Source: Torymus aiolomorphi (Eukaryota > Arthropoda > Insecta > Hymenoptera > Torymidae). From it: a DNA stretch of 64,000 nt. The notes under the pieces are model-generated. The model was not told the DNA's origin. It searched no databases and saw nothing but the letters and a program-made list of their open reading frames with translations. The stretch is from positions 84,976,522-85,040,521 of the forward strand of contig CM070877.1 in assembly GCA_036365515.1 (NCBI GenBank), given 5' to 3'. Positions 45,091 to 56,886 of this stretch are shown here, piece by piece. A program made the translations under genes and the position numbers. Position 1 is the stretch's first letter; every line of letters starts with the position of its first letter.

Positions 45091-46382
45091 CGAGGGTCAT
45101 TTGATAAGTACCTAGCCTACAAATGAAAACACCAAAATTTTACAAAAAATAAAATTTATTTTTCAATGTAGTCTCCTTTTAGTTGAATACACTTGGTCCA
45201 GCGGTGTTCCAATTTTTTTAACCCCGTTGAAAAAAATTTTTTCTCTTGGTTTGCAAAATAGGCCTCCGTGGCGGCGATTATTTCGTTATTGGAGTGGAAT
45301 CTCTTCCCGGCGAGCGAATTTTTTAGGTTCGGAAACAAAAAAAAGTCGCACGAAGCCAAATCTGGAGAATACGGTGGATGGGGCAGCAGTTCGTAGCGTA
45401 ATTCGACCAATTTAGTCGTGGCGAGTGCAGAAGTGTGAGCCGGTGCATTATTGTGGTGGAAAAGCACTTTCTTTTTAGACAAATGGGGCCGTTTTTCTTC
45501 TAACACGGCGTCAAATCGGCTCAATAGTTCGGCGTAGTACTGTCCTATGACCGTTTTGCCCTTCTCCAGATAGTCAATAAAAATCACCTTGAGAATCCCA
45601 GAAAACAGTGGCCATCACCTTTCCGGCCGACGGGACCGTCTTCGCCTTCTTCGGAGCAGGTTCACCGGATAAGGTCCACTGTTTTGACTGCTCCTTGGTC
45701 TCTGGAGTGTAGTAGTGAATCCATATTTCGTCGACGGTCACGTAACGACGCAAAAACTCTTTTGGATTGCGATTAAACAGCTCCAAACATTGCTCTGAAC
45801 TGGTCACACGGATGCGCTTGTTGTCTGCAGTCAGCAAACGCGGCACCCACCTTGCTGATAGCTTCCTCATGCCTAAAATCTCATGTAGGATATGCCACAC
45901 GCGTTCTTCTGAGATGCCTACTATCGCAGCTATCTCGTGCACCTTTAATCGGCGGTCTGACAAAACGATATCGTGTATTTTTGTCACGTTCTCCTCCGTA
46001 GTGGCTGTTTTCGGAGCACCTGGGCGTGGATCATCAAAAACCGACGTACGACCACGTTGAAACTCGTTATACCAAAATTTAACGGTCGCCATCGAAGGAG
46101 AAGCATCCCCATACACTACATCCAAGCGTTCTTTAATTTCACTGCGCGATTTCCCTTCCAAAAACAAGAATCGAATCACCGACCGATATTGTTCTTTCTC
46201 CATTTTTTTAAAAATCAACGGACACATTTGCTTTCACACGCTCTCAAAAATAAACTACAACTCCGATCCGGCTGAAATTTCGTCTGTAACCGTTTATAGG
46301 AAGATACTGCACTGTAGTGTATTTCTGGTGCGATAGTGGCACCATCTGGCGGTGAAGCTAGGTACTTGTCAAATGACCCTCG
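45091..46382 (-). mobile_element. Mariner-1, 1292 bp, TA target
   Basis: Terminal inverted repeats CGAGGGTCATTTGAYAAGTAC.. at both ends (45091 onward; complement ending 46382), each flanked by TA. The single gene is on the minus strand. Confidence 0.95.
45156..46227 (-). pseudogene. Mariner-1 transposase (frameshifted, one Asp lost)
   Basis: 46227-45574 encodes the paired helix-turn-helix half (EKEQYRSVIRFLFLEGKSRS, RPGAPKTATTEENVTKIHD, ILGMRKLSARWVPRLLT) and the first catalytic Asp in VTVDEIWIHYYTPE. A shift near 45580 moves to 45587-45156, with VLFHHNNAPAHTS, where the second catalytic Asp is Asn, and YSPDLASCDFFLFP (third Asp). DD34D mariner. The shift and the lost Asp make it inactive. 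Confidence 0.93.
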
Positions 46383-46525
46383 TAAATACAAAAACCAAAT
46401 TATCCAAATTATAAACGTATATATCCTACGTCGATCAGATGTTATTCTCCACTGAAAACAATAATACGTACACTGTATTTATATACGCTGGACGATGTTT
46501 ACATAAAGAGTTATACAGCATCAAG

Positions 46526-46740
46526 TTAGTTAATGATAGGAAAATACATTGGACTTAGTCTTTGTATATCTTCCATTTTATTAATACTATTTTGATTGCT
46601 TTTTATATAGATCATTTCGGAAATCAGTCTTTTTTTGTAATTGCTTTCAAAATCTAAATGTATTTTCCCAATCGAACTCATGCTTGTTTTCCAATCGATG
46701 TGTACTGACAACAGACTCTTTATTTTTGTTTGTTGCACAC
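46526..46740 (-). pseudogene. Penelope-like element, C-terminal end of GIY-YIG endonuclease region
   Basis: The minus strand encodes LSVHIDWKTSMSSIGKIHLD, then FESNYKKRLISEMIYIKSNQ and a short C-terminus. The pattern (H..D/W, ..E.NY.KR...EM..IK...N..N) matches the end of the GIY-YIG nuclease domain of Penelope-like retroelements. Upstream coding is lost into an inverted repeat. Confidence 0.5.
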
Positions 46741-46745
46741 CAAAT

Positions 46746-47002
46746 GCAAGACAAGTCTTGTAATTTTGACACTTCGTAAAGAGTCCTTCGAACGTTTGAA
46801 ATTTACGGCTTATATGCTCCCGACCGTCCAATCTGTTCAACGGAGTCGCTACTAGTGGGCCACGTAACGGAGCGAAATGAAAACTGGTAGCGACTCCTAT
46901 GAACAAATTGGAAGGTTGAGAACATATAAGCCATGAATTACAAACGTTCGCAGGACTCTTTACGAAGGGTCCAAATTACAAGTTTTGCCTTGTCATTGGT
47001 TC
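46746..47002. repeat. Imperfect inverted repeat with ~110-bp arms
   Basis: AAAGAGTCCTTCGAACGTTTG, CGGCTTATATG and GGAGTCGCTACTAGT on the left have complements on the right in reverse order, about 80-85% alike, with a ~30-bp centre. Confidence 0.8.
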
Positions 47003-47540
47003 CCTCTTGGCATTGGGGACTCAGAAGTTTACGCCATATGGGCGTTAAATAGAATTGATTTTATTTCAAACTCTTGATAAACCTCGATAATATAGGATAG
47101 GATAAAATCGAAAAAAAATCTGCGTGAAAAATTAATACAAATATAATATTCCTCAAACGTTGTCATATGTTGGACGAATATTGCTGCAATATTACTTTTA
47201 GGTATAGCTTTATAATATTCCTCATTTAATATTCCTCACGTATTGTTTAATCCTGTAGGAATATTCCTCTAACATTGCTAAATTAAGGAAATAATCGGTT
47301 CATAAATATTAAAAAAAAAGAAAATATTTGTGAAGAATTATTTAACCGTGGACAAATATTGCTCCAATATTACTGCACTTGATCCCCTAATCTATCAGCC
47401 TGAAAAAACAATGGAATAACGGAAATAGCGGTTGGCAGCAATATTGTCTCACGGTTGCATACATATTTACTAGGATTGGGGGAATATTCATGAATCTGCC
47501 GAATATGCCAAAGCAACTTTGAGGCAATATTGCTCCAACA
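47003..47540. repeat. AT-rich stretch with recurrent AATATT palindromes
   Basis: Short palindromic modules recur: GAATATTGCTGCAATATTAC (~47173), AAATATTGCTCCAATATTAC (~47346), CAGCAATATTG (~47439), GGCAATATTGCTCC (~47522), plus GGAATATTCCTC variants. Possibly a decayed MITE or satellite. No gene. Confidence 0.45.
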
Positions 47541-49149
47541 ATCAGTGCTATAGGGGAACTGACCATAGTAGTCGGAAATGGTTATGCAATCTGCATAATT
47601 CCACCGGATGCCTAGCGCGGTGGGCGTTTCAAATACAAGCGTATGACTACGACGTCGGACATTGTAAAGGCTCATTAAATCACGTGCCTGACGCACTCTC
47701 TCGCATGTTTGAACGCGAGGAGGCACCAGACCTCGCGTCAATAGGTATCTCAGAAGAGACAAATGACGCCTGGTATAAGCGCATGTTCGCAGCCGTCGGA
47801 CAAAATCCCGGTGACTACCCGTGGTGAAAGATGGTTCACGGGTGCCTCTATAGCTACCGCCCGAATCACGCGGTCGAAGATTTGCTCGAAGATGAGGACG
47901 CCTGGAAACTAGTGTTGCCATTAGAGCAAAGCGAAAAAACGATGCGAGAAAGCCACGCAGAACCTACTGCGGGCTACTTAGGCCGAGCGAAAATGCATGC
48001 GCGTGTCACGCTCTATTATGACTACCCTCGTTGCGCAAAGATGTCGCTGACTTTATGCGGAACTGCTTGATTTGTCAGCAGTGCAAAGTGCAGCAGACAG
48101 CATAGGCTGGCCTTAAAGGCAACTATCGCGCACAACGCCCGTAGCATCTTGTCGCAGTGGATATTATGGAACCCTCCCCAACTCGAGGTTACGAGTACCT
48201 ACTGACATTTCTGGACTTATTTACTAAGTCGATTGAAAGCGTGCCAATTCGCAAGGCAAACCTACGAACCATCTAAAAGGAACTGGAAGAGCGGATCCTC
48301 CTAGGCTTTGGAGTACCCGAAGCTTTTCACTCCGACAATGGAAAAAGGCTCTTGACTCTTTTCTAACAAGTTTTGCATACGATGATTCCCTCGTATCACG
48401 CGCAGGCGAATCCTGTAGAGCAAGTGAATCGCAGGTGAAAACCATGATCACCGCTTTTCTCGAAGAAAACTATAAGGAATGGGATTTGCACATCCCCGAA
48501 TTAAACTTCGCATACAACACTGCGATGCAGGAGTCGACGAGGTCAAGACCAGCTTCTCTGAACATGGACCGACAACCAACTCTGCCCGTTTTCTTGAAAC
48601 GTCGCGAAGAGCGCGCACTGGAAGAGCTTGCAGAAGCAGCTGAGCTTCAGCGCTGGCGCACGGTGTTGCAGATGTTGCAAGACGTACAACAATCCGCTGC
48701 AAAGAACGATTCAGCAGCGCAACAGCGACAGTCGCAATATTGTAATGCGTCATGTCATGACGTTCACTTTAAAGTGAAGGACAAGGTGTGGATGCGAAAT
48801 CGCATTCTCTCCTCGGCAGCACAAGGGGTAGCAGCGAAGTTAGCGCCGAAGTACGCCGGTTCGTACGTAATCACAGCCAAGCTTGGCTCGATATGAACGA
48901 GCTACGAGACTTCGACGGAAAGAACTGTGGCAAGGTCCACGTGGAAGACCTTAAACCCATACCATACTACGAAAAGGTTGATTTTACCGTTGATGCAGGG
49001 AGTTCCACTGACGTTAACTCGCACGCGACGACCAGGCTAGAAAAAATCTCGGCGACGACGGATTTCTGAATGATCTGGCAGCAAGCGTCCGCGAGTAACG
49101 GTAGGCGCTGACGAGCGAAAGCCGCGACCACTCGTGACAAGCGCAAACG
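47541..49149 (+). pseudogene. Gypsy-C: RNase H end to integrase fragment
   Basis: Plus-strand frames with several stops: FQIQAYDYDVGHCKGSLNHV, NHVPDALSRMFEREE (RNase H end), ESHAEPTAGYLGRAKMHARV and LICQQCK (integrase zinc region), VAVDIMEPSPTRGYEYLLTF (first Asp), EAFHSDNGK (second Asp), a shift, then MKTMITAFLEENYKEWDLHI and VKDKVWMRN. The third catalytic region is degraded. It ends near the start of the copia-2 LTR. No LTR of its own is visible. Confidence 0.8.
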
Positions 49150-49390
49150 TGTTGAGAATGTGATACATATATATTGTACCAGCGCAATTAATATGTGTCG
49201 CCGTGTCTGCCGGAGCTAGACACACACATGTACGCCACCTCACTCCGTGTACATGAGAGAGTATCATGATATGCGTGATTCTGACTCGCGCCGAGGATTT
49301 ACCTAATAGACTAAGTTACTTTTTAATAAACATTTTATTTTACGGTAGTCTTCCTCTCTTAATTTCCAAAGCCTTACCCGTTTTTCAACA
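49150..49390 (+). repeat. Copia-2 5' LTR
   Basis: TGTTGAGAATGTGATACATA at the start and TTTTTCAACA at the end, followed at once by TGGTAGCGATCTGTGG. The start resembles the first copia LTR (TGTTGAAAATAGTGTACATC). Confidence 0.75.
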
Positions 49391-49439
49391 TGGTAGCGAT
49401 CTGTGGTTTGCTCGGGTAAGTGTAGCTTTTTTATCTTCC

Positions 49440-50567
49440 AAGTGTACTCTCGAGTCGCTTGGAGATAAATCAACGGCCATAAACGTGACTAAGGAAAAGT
49501 CTGAGCACGAAGGAACACTCAAGATAATGGAAGTAGCTACAACATTGGAGATCAAGCAAAAAGAGAAAATGGCAGGATGATGTGATATTACGATTCCAGT
49601 ATTTGATGGACAGGATTACAGTATGTAGAAAAAGATAATTATGTCGAATAATTATGTATTTCAAATTCAAGAAACGCAATGAGGTAACAAGAAGAGGGAA
49701 AGCAACTACAGATACAGATGACTGGGATGAAAAAGAATTAAAAACAATAAATCGCATATATAGTACAATCTCAAATAAGCAATTGGAGTTTGTGTGTTTA
49801 GAAGAAACAGCCTACAAAATTTTGAAAAAGTTGGACAGTATGTATTTAAAGGAATCAACGTTTACAAATTAGATGCAGGAACAGACTAGAAAAAATGAGA
49901 TTAAATAATTACAGTGACTACGAGTCATTTTTCAGTGAATACAAAAGAACAGTTAATGAGTTGAAAGGCGCCGGTGCGAAAGTGAGTGAAAAAGAGAAAC
50001 TGAGTTATATGCTCAACATGTTGCCAGATTGATATAGCTATATGAGGAAATCCACGGAACGTTTAACTGTTTTGTTACTTTTTTCTTAAAGTAATTTATT
50101 GTTGCTATTAGCAGAGCGTGCGAAGCACATAAACGAGACAAGATGAACAATCTTCAATTTTTACGTAGAAAACCAGTCAAGTATTCCATATTAGTGTGCC
50201 ACGCATGCTCAAGTCTGGGGATGTAAAAAACTGTCGAAAAAAGTCCACTTTTTGGAAAAAGTGGAAAAAGTGGACTTTTTTGGACAGTATTTTACATCCC
50301 CAGACTTGAGCATGCTTAGCACACTAATATGGATTACTGGACTGGTTTTCTACGTAAAAATTGAAGATTTTACAGCTTGTCTCGTTTATGTGCTTCGCAC
50401 GCTTCACTAAAAGCAGTAATAAATTACTTTTAAAAAGAAAGTATCAAAACAGTTAAAGGTTCCATGGATTTCCTCATATATGCGACTTAATTGATACTCT
50501 AAAGGAAGAAGATCAAACGGCTGATTACAACGAAATAAAATAAAATAAGCTGAAGTGAAGAACAGAA
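49440..50567 (+). pseudogene. Copia-2 gag, split by a MITE
   Basis: TTLEIKQKEKMAG, ITIPVFDGQDYS, DDWDEKELKTINRIYSTISN, KILKKLDSMYLKES, NELKGAGAKVSEKEKLSYML and then, beyond the MITE, DTLKEEDQTADY are recognisable copia capsid segments. Stops and shifts occur throughout. Confidence 0.85.
50040..50479. mobile_element. Palindromic MITE inside copia-2 gag, TSD ATAT
   Basis: 50044-50475 starts GAGGAAATCCACGGAAC and ends with a near-perfect complement. The arms (~200 bp) pair along their length and meet around 50250. ATAT is duplicated (50040-50043, 50476-50479). The capsid reading is continuous once the insert is ignored, which confirms the junctions. Confidence 0.9.
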
Positions 50568-51713
50568 ATGAGCATAGTAGTAAAGAGACAAACGTTTTTA
50601 TGGCAAAGAGAGGCCAAAAAGGAAATGGCTTCAAATGTGGTAGAAGCGGTTATTATGCCAGCGACTATAAAAATGGCGGCCAAGCGGGTCGAAACGGCGG
50701 AACATGGCGAGGATCGACGACACGTGGGCGCAGCCAAGGCAGAGCCGGAAGAGGAAGTTACGGTAGAGGTCGCGGAAACCACCGAGGAAAACGTGGTAAA
50801 CATGGAGCCGGTACGGGTGAGCAGAGCAGAGAAGGCGTGAACTCCTGGGTAGCAACGGCGCACGGCGCACAGCAGCGAGACAAACAGGTTATGTGATAAT
50901 GAAATAGAATGGTTACTCCATAGTGGTAGCTCCGATCACATAATTAAAAATGATAATTATTCTGAAAAGTATATATATTTAAAAGAGCCATTAAATATTT
51001 ATTTAGGAGATAATAGATCAGTAGAAGATACCAAAATAGGAAATGTAGTAACTTACTTTAACGCGTTTGATAATGAAAGTAACGTAACTATTAATAATGT
51101 ATTACATTTTATGCAAAAGATATGAATGTAAATTTGATAAGCTACGGAAAATTAACAGAGAAAATACTATTATTTGTATAGGAAAGTTTGCAAAGGTTAT
51201 TAATGAAAATAACAAAGTCGTAGCAATAGCGGTCAAAGAAAATAGAGTTTGTAAGATGAAAAGTAAATGAATATTAACGAGACTTGTGTAAATAGTACCG
51301 GACGAAATAATAATATGAGTCAAAAGGAAAGGTGGCACATGGTGTTAGGTCATGTGGATTTAGGTTATTTGAATACGAAATGTAAACAGCAGTTGCTGGA
51401 ACATGTTCCCAGTGATCTTGAAACAGACTTTATGAAACGTAAAACTTATATTAAAAATAAAATGCACAATTTACCATTCGAGAATACCAGAAGTAGAGCG
51501 AAAGAGATTTTAGAAATTATATATACGGATGTATGCAGTCCACTAAAAACTACGGGATTTAACGGGAGAAAATTATTTTGTTTTTTTCATTAATCATTAT
51601 AGTAAAATTGCTAAGATTTCTTGTATAAAATCGAAAGATAAAGTTTTTGATTGCTTGGGGAGATATGTGAATGAATGTGAAAATTTAGCAGAAAAGAAAG
51701 TAAAGATATTAAG
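50568..51713 (+). pseudogene. Copia-2 nucleocapsid, protease and GAG-pre/integrase start
   Basis: 50600-50896 has a Gly/Arg-rich segment (RGSTTRGRSQGRAGRGSYG) with a decayed zinc knuckle (FKCGRSGYYASDY: two Cys and the His lost). 50900-51115 carries a degraded protease, HSGSSDHIIKND, whose usual Asp reads His. 51300-51593 has RWHMVLGHVDLGYLNTKCKQ and IIYTDVCSPLKTTGFNG. The frame ends at KKVKILR, where T1 begins. Confidence 0.83.
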
Positions 51714-52287
51714 GGGGTCAGACACCTTTAAAATTTTCTTCATAAAATGACCTGAAACAAATAAATTTTCATATTAGAAATATGTAGAAATATGTTAAAT
51801 ATATTCAATTTGTGATAAAATGATACCCAAAAAAAATTTTGATCGATTTTAACCAAATATATGGCCATTTCAAAATTTTTGCTCTACCGTCAACTCCAGC
51901 ATATATCTGCATATATTTTAATGGTAGAGATCCTAGAATTTTGGTATTTTCTATGACTATCGACTGAAGAGTTGTATGTATCCAATTTATTTGATTACAT
52001 AATTTTTGACAGTAAAACATTATTTAATCAAGTAAATCGGATACATACAACTCTTCAGTCAATAGACATATAAAATATCAAAATTTTAGGACCTCTCCCA
52101 TTAAAATATATGCAGTTCCTGAATTTGGAGTCGACGGCAGAGCCCAAAATTTTACATTATGTAGAAAACAGCTTTAAAGATAAAATTACTAAAATACTTC
52201 TTTATTTCTTCTTCTTTATTTCATAACTCCATCTCTGCCCTGAAACACAAAAAAGTATTGTTTTTAGCTCAAAATATTTTACATTTA

Positions 52288-53579
52288 TTGGGACCTTGAA
52301 TAAGTTCTCGCTGTTTTTTTTTTTTGCGAAAATTGATGCTTTATTTAAAGTATGTAGTAAAAAGCATGTCACTCAAAATATTACCCATCACTAGTCACAA
52401 CCTCCTCCCATCTTTCTGGCAATTTACGGATTCCATCTCGGAAGAACTGCTCGTCTTTTGAAGCTATCCAAGAATCGACCCATTTTTTGGTATCTTCATA
52501 AGAATGGAAGTGCTGCTCTGCCAAGCCATGAGCCATCGACTGGAACAAGTGGTAGTCGGAAGGAGTAATGTCTGGGCTATACGGTGGGTGAGGTAGGACA
52601 TCCCATTGAAGCGCCTCCAAAGTTTCTTTGACGACTTTTGCAACATGTGGCTGAGCATTGTCGTATAACAAAACCACCTTGTCGTGTCTCTGCTCGTACA
52701 GCGGCCGTTTTTCCTTTAGGGCTCGGCTCAAACACATCAATTGCAGTCTATAGCGATCTCCCGTGATAGTTTCGTTCGGGTTCAGCAGTTCATAATAAAT
52801 TACACCCTGCTGATTCCACCAAATGCAGAGGAGAAGTTTCGAACCATGGATATTTGGCTTTGCGGACGATGTTGATGCATGGTCGGGCTTACCTCACGAT
52901 GTTTTACGCTTAGAATTATCGTACTGTATCCACTTTTCATCGCCAGTCACGATACGATGGAAAAAACCTTTCCTTTTCTGCCGTTGAAGCAGCACTTCAC
53001 ATGTGAGAAAACGCCATTCGACGACTATCGGCTTCAACTCATACGGCACCCAATGTCCTTGCTTGTGGATCATTCCTAACGTTTTCAAACGTTTCGGAAC
53101 TGTTGTCTCATCTACTCGAAATCATTTTGCAAGTTCAGCTAGCGTACGATATAAGTCATCACTTAGTAATTCCTCCAATTCTTCGTCTTCAAACTTTTTT
53201 GGTGCACCAGTACGTTCTTTATCTCCAAGATCAAAATCGTTATTTTTAAAGCGTCGAAACCAGTCTCTGCAAGTCGTTTCCGACAGAGCATAGTCACCGT
53301 AAGCTTCAACAAGAATCCTGGGCGCTTCAGCTGTAGATTTTTTTTTAATAAAATAGTGCAATAAAATTCCCCGCAACTACTCTTTACTTGGCACAAAACT
53401 TGACATTTTTGGTAGTAAGAACAAAAAACGCTGTTTACACTATGGCGAACTAACATACACTTAAGTTCAAGCTCACCGACAGTACTTCCTTATAGATGCA
53501 TTAGCATCTGAAATTAAATATACTTAGTCCTGGTAACGCCATCTGTCAGGAAACAGCGAGAACTTATTCAAGGACCCAA
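52288..53579 (-). mobile_element. Mariner-2, 1292 bp, TA target
   Basis: Inverted termini TTGGGACCTTGAATAAGTTC.. and complement, flanked by TA (52286-52287 and 53580-53581). Removing it restores T1 sequence that matches T2 (AAATATTTTACATTTA | GAATAAATATTCTGG). Confidence 0.95.
52381..53376 (-). pseudogene. Mariner-2 transposase
   Basis: Pieces in order: LLHYFIKKKSTAEAPRILVE, SETTCRDWFRRFKNNDFDLG, then HKQGHWVPYELKP, GFFHRIVTGDEKWIQYDN (first Asp), LLYDNAQPHVAKVVKETL (second Asp), YSPDITPSDYHLF (third Asp) and LPERWEEVV. All three catalytic residues remain, but the frame breaks at least twice (around 53100 and 52740-52890). It belongs to a different mariner lineage from mariner-1. Confidence 0.92.
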
Positions 53580-54510
53580 TAGAATAAATATTCTGGTATT
53601 TCAGTATACAGTCCATCAGACTTGTAAGCTATATGAGCACGCGTAACAGTCATATCCACATCAGTCAGTCAAGTTTGTTAAGAGGGTCGGACACCTTTAA
53701 AATGACAAAAAATCAATTTTCTTTATTATATATTTTACTAAAACAACATTTGTAGAATATGTCCCAATTAGTTTTAAAGCATTATCAATTTTTGTTTTAA
53801 GAATATATACAAAAAACTGATAAAGCTTTTCATTTGTTTTTTGTTCAAATTACATTTTACTCCTTGTATACATATTTATACAATCATATATTATTTCTAC
53901 TAATTTTTTTTTTATTTCACTGTTCTTAATATATTTAAAATTCTCACTCTACATATCTATATATACTTTAAAAGATCCAAAAATAATATTTTAAACATTA
54001 ATATAAAGATAAAAAATAAATATTATAATTTATGGACGGTATTTTTGGCAAAAATAAAAATTTGAGTTTAAAACTTATATAGCATTTAAGTTGGCACCGT
54101 AACAACCTGACTTATCAATGACAGCCTCTCACAGGCTCACAGCTCACTCCTTTATTGTAACAGAGCTGATTTTAACCTATGTAAAAGTCCGCAAGAAATG
54201 TAAACATGCACAGCTGTCATTTCATATAAATACTGTGATATCAGCATCAGCACCTTTTGTATGCAAAGTGTTGTTCTTAATTTTCATTGTTTCCAACGGA
54301 TTTGGGAGTAAACATTTAGTGTATTATAATACGTAAAGGTATTTTAAATCAGTTTTTAAAAGTGTTTGAATAATACGTGTGACAGTTGAATTAAAGTTTT
54401 AGAAATAGCTTTTAGTACTTGAACTTTTATTGGAAACTTTATACTTAAAATAACAGGGATTGATACTAAAGAATAATTAAGTCTATATTGACTATTACAA
54501 AAAACATTTA

Positions 54511-54744
54511 GTGTACAGATTTAAATCAACTTTTAAAGGAAGCGAAAGATATGCTATTGTGCAGAAAGATGTTATGGAAACTTCGCTTCTGCCAGAAAGC
54601 TACCATTATCAGCCAATGCCTGAATCTCACTATGATATAATTGATATTTTATTTTCTGAAGTAAAAACAGTTATGCACTGCAATAAATATGTATCAGTCG
54701 TATTCTCTTTATTAAGTAATAATATTATATGTGAAAAAGAATAG
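54511..54744 (+). CDS. 77-codon ORF conserved between T1 and T2 (T2 copy)
   Basis: The first codon is GTG, so no true start is visible. Encodes FKGSERYAIVQKDVMETSLL, PESHYDIIDILFSEV and VVFSLLSNNIICEKE. About 87% of residues are shared with the T1 copy at 62604-62837, but the differences I count are mostly amino-acid-changing, which argues against selection. Unknown function; possibly a remnant of a transposon gene. Confidence 0.3.
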   Translation: MYRFKSTFKGSERYAIVQKDVMETSLLPESYHYQPMPESHYDIIDILFSEVKTVMHCNKYVSVVFSLLSNNIICEKE

Positions 54745-55404
54745 TGAAGGAGAAGTAAAGAAGTTCACCTAATCAGACATTAAAAGAAGATCAATATAGG
54801 AGTGTTGCTGCTATAAACATTTTTTTCAAGCATTTGGCTATGGCGATACTAGCTTCATAACATGCATGAAGGATTTTGGATTTCTCAACATATTCTTTAT
54901 TTAGCTCAATATATGTATAAGAATCTAATATATGTGATAAAGATTATTAAAAACATATGGATTTAAAAGCACCAAAGGGTCTGCATGTTAAACCACTTAA
55001 AAAACTTGACTCACTGATGTGGATATGACTGTTACGCGTGCTCATAGCTTACAAGTCTGATAGATCGTATACTGAGGTACCAGAATATTTGTTCTAAATG
55101 TAAAATATTTTGAGCTAAAAACAATACTTTTGTGTATTTCAGGGCAGAGATGGAGGTAAGAAATAAAGAAGAAGAAATAAAGATGTATTTTAGTAATTTT
55201 ATCTTTAAAGCTGTTTTCTACATAATGTAAAATTTTAAGCTCTGCCGTCGACTCCCGATTCAGGAACTGCATATATTGCTTCCTCAAAGAGGAAACTTTG
55301 TAACGGTGAAAAAAATTTTCGAAAAAAAAGTCTTCAAAAAGATGTTTTATGGTGGTATATGTGTATATTATTTGATTTTGATGATTTTTGATTTCGTGGA
55401 TGTA

Positions 55405-55567
<163 letters not shown>

Positions 55568-56464
55568 TTCAACTCTTAATATCTCCGAAACTAATCAACC
55601 GATTTTCGTCGGGTAAAGCTTATTCCCTTCGTCTTGCGGCAAAAGGAAAGTACCTTGATGGATTTGGGATTTTATTGATTTTCTTTTGTTTTATAACCAA
55701 AAAACGATTTTGAATTTTTAGTTTTTTTGATTTTTTCGTATATTATAGTAATTATTACATAAAATAATAAACTTCTCTTAAAAGGTATTCAAATTACCTA
55801 CATTTTCTTTTTTTTAAATTTAAAATATCTTCACTCTGTCATTTGTTATTAAGGAAAACATTTTTATATTTCAAAAATTAATATCTCAAAAAATATTATA
55901 TTTATCGATTTGAAATTTTAACCAGTTATTGTAGTAATTGAAGGCTATATCTGGTTAAAATTTCAAGAGATTATCTTCATTTGTTCCGTAGAAAAAAAAT
56001 TATTTTCCAAAGAACAATTTTGAATTTTTAGTTTTTCCGATTTTTTCATATCTTATAGCCATCATTGAATAATATAATAAACTTTTCTTGAAAGGTATTT
56101 AAATTACCTATATTTTCCTTTTTTAAAATTTAAAATATCTTCACTCTGTCATTTGTTATTAAGGAAAACTTTTTTATATTTCATAAATTAATTTGTCAAA
56201 AAATATTTTATTTATCGACTTGAAATTTTAACCAGTTATTGCACTAATTGAAGACTATATTTGGTTAAAATTTCAAGAGATTATCTTCATTTGTTTTTTA
56301 GAAAAGAATTATTTTAGAAAAAATTTTCGTTTTCGTTGTCGCACGATAATTAGAGCAAAAATTATCCAATTGTCCTGAAATTTGGCACAGATGTAGCTTT
56401 AAAATATCTTCAGATCGAGTTCGTTGCCCAAAAAAATCGGTCCATTACGAAAAAGATATTTGAG

Positions 56465-56886
56465 GGGGGGGTCCAAAGTTTAGACGACTCACTAGAAAAT
56501 TGAAGTCAACTATAGACGTGCTCGGTTTCGATATAAGCTACTGCAGATTGTGCAAAATTTCGAAATTCTAAATTACGAAAATCATATTTTCGAATGTAAC
56601 AATTCACCTACCGTCCAAAACATCGAATTTCATTAATAGAATTTTAATAGGGATATAATAAACATATTTCGAAATAAATCATTAGAAACAAGTTATCTTT
56701 GCTTTGAAATCGCATTGATGAAATTCGATGTTTTGGACAGTAGGTGAATTGTTAGATTCGAAAATATAATTTTCGTCTTTTAGAATTTCGAAATTTTGCA
56801 CAATCTGCAGTAGCTTATATCTAAACCGAGCACGTCTATAGTTGACTTCAGTTTTCAAGTGAGTCGTCTAAACTTTGGACCCCCCC
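56465..56886. mobile_element. MITE with poly-G termini (copy 1)
   Basis: GGGGGGGTCCAAAGTTTAGAC at the left, complement at the right, and near-palindromic throughout. It sits between two copies of TTTGAG, where other monomers simply read GATATTTGAGGTTAAAA. The uninterrupted monomers confirm the empty site. Confidence 0.85.

Larger units (their letters stand above)
49150..51714 (+). mobile_element. Copia-2: Ty1/copia element, 5' half
   Basis: A 241-bp LTR, a TGGTAGCGATC primer-binding-like site, gag, nucleocapsid, protease and GAG-pre/integrase start, all on the plus strand. It is related to the element at 32.8-37.7 kb (similar LTR ends, gag and pol). It carries a MITE in gag (50044-50475) and is cut at 51714 by transposon T1. 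Its remainder is not in the window. Confidence 0.88.
51715..53684 (+). mobile_element. Transposon T1, left part
   Basis: Begins GGGTCAGACACCTTTAAAAT. Contains an internal hairpin with ~115-bp arms (51885-52000 with 52026-52145). It is interrupted by mariner-2. It matches in reverse the part of T2 at 55005-59939 (outside E1). T1 resumes at 59940 after the T2 insertion. Confidence 0.78.

Noticed and set aside
47370..47921. 183-codon minus-strand frame
   Set aside because: Antisense to the Gypsy-C RNase H/integrase fragment and carrying no motif.
54118..54336. 72-codon frame with hydrophobic C-terminus in T2
   Set aside because: The equivalent region of T1 does not keep the frame.
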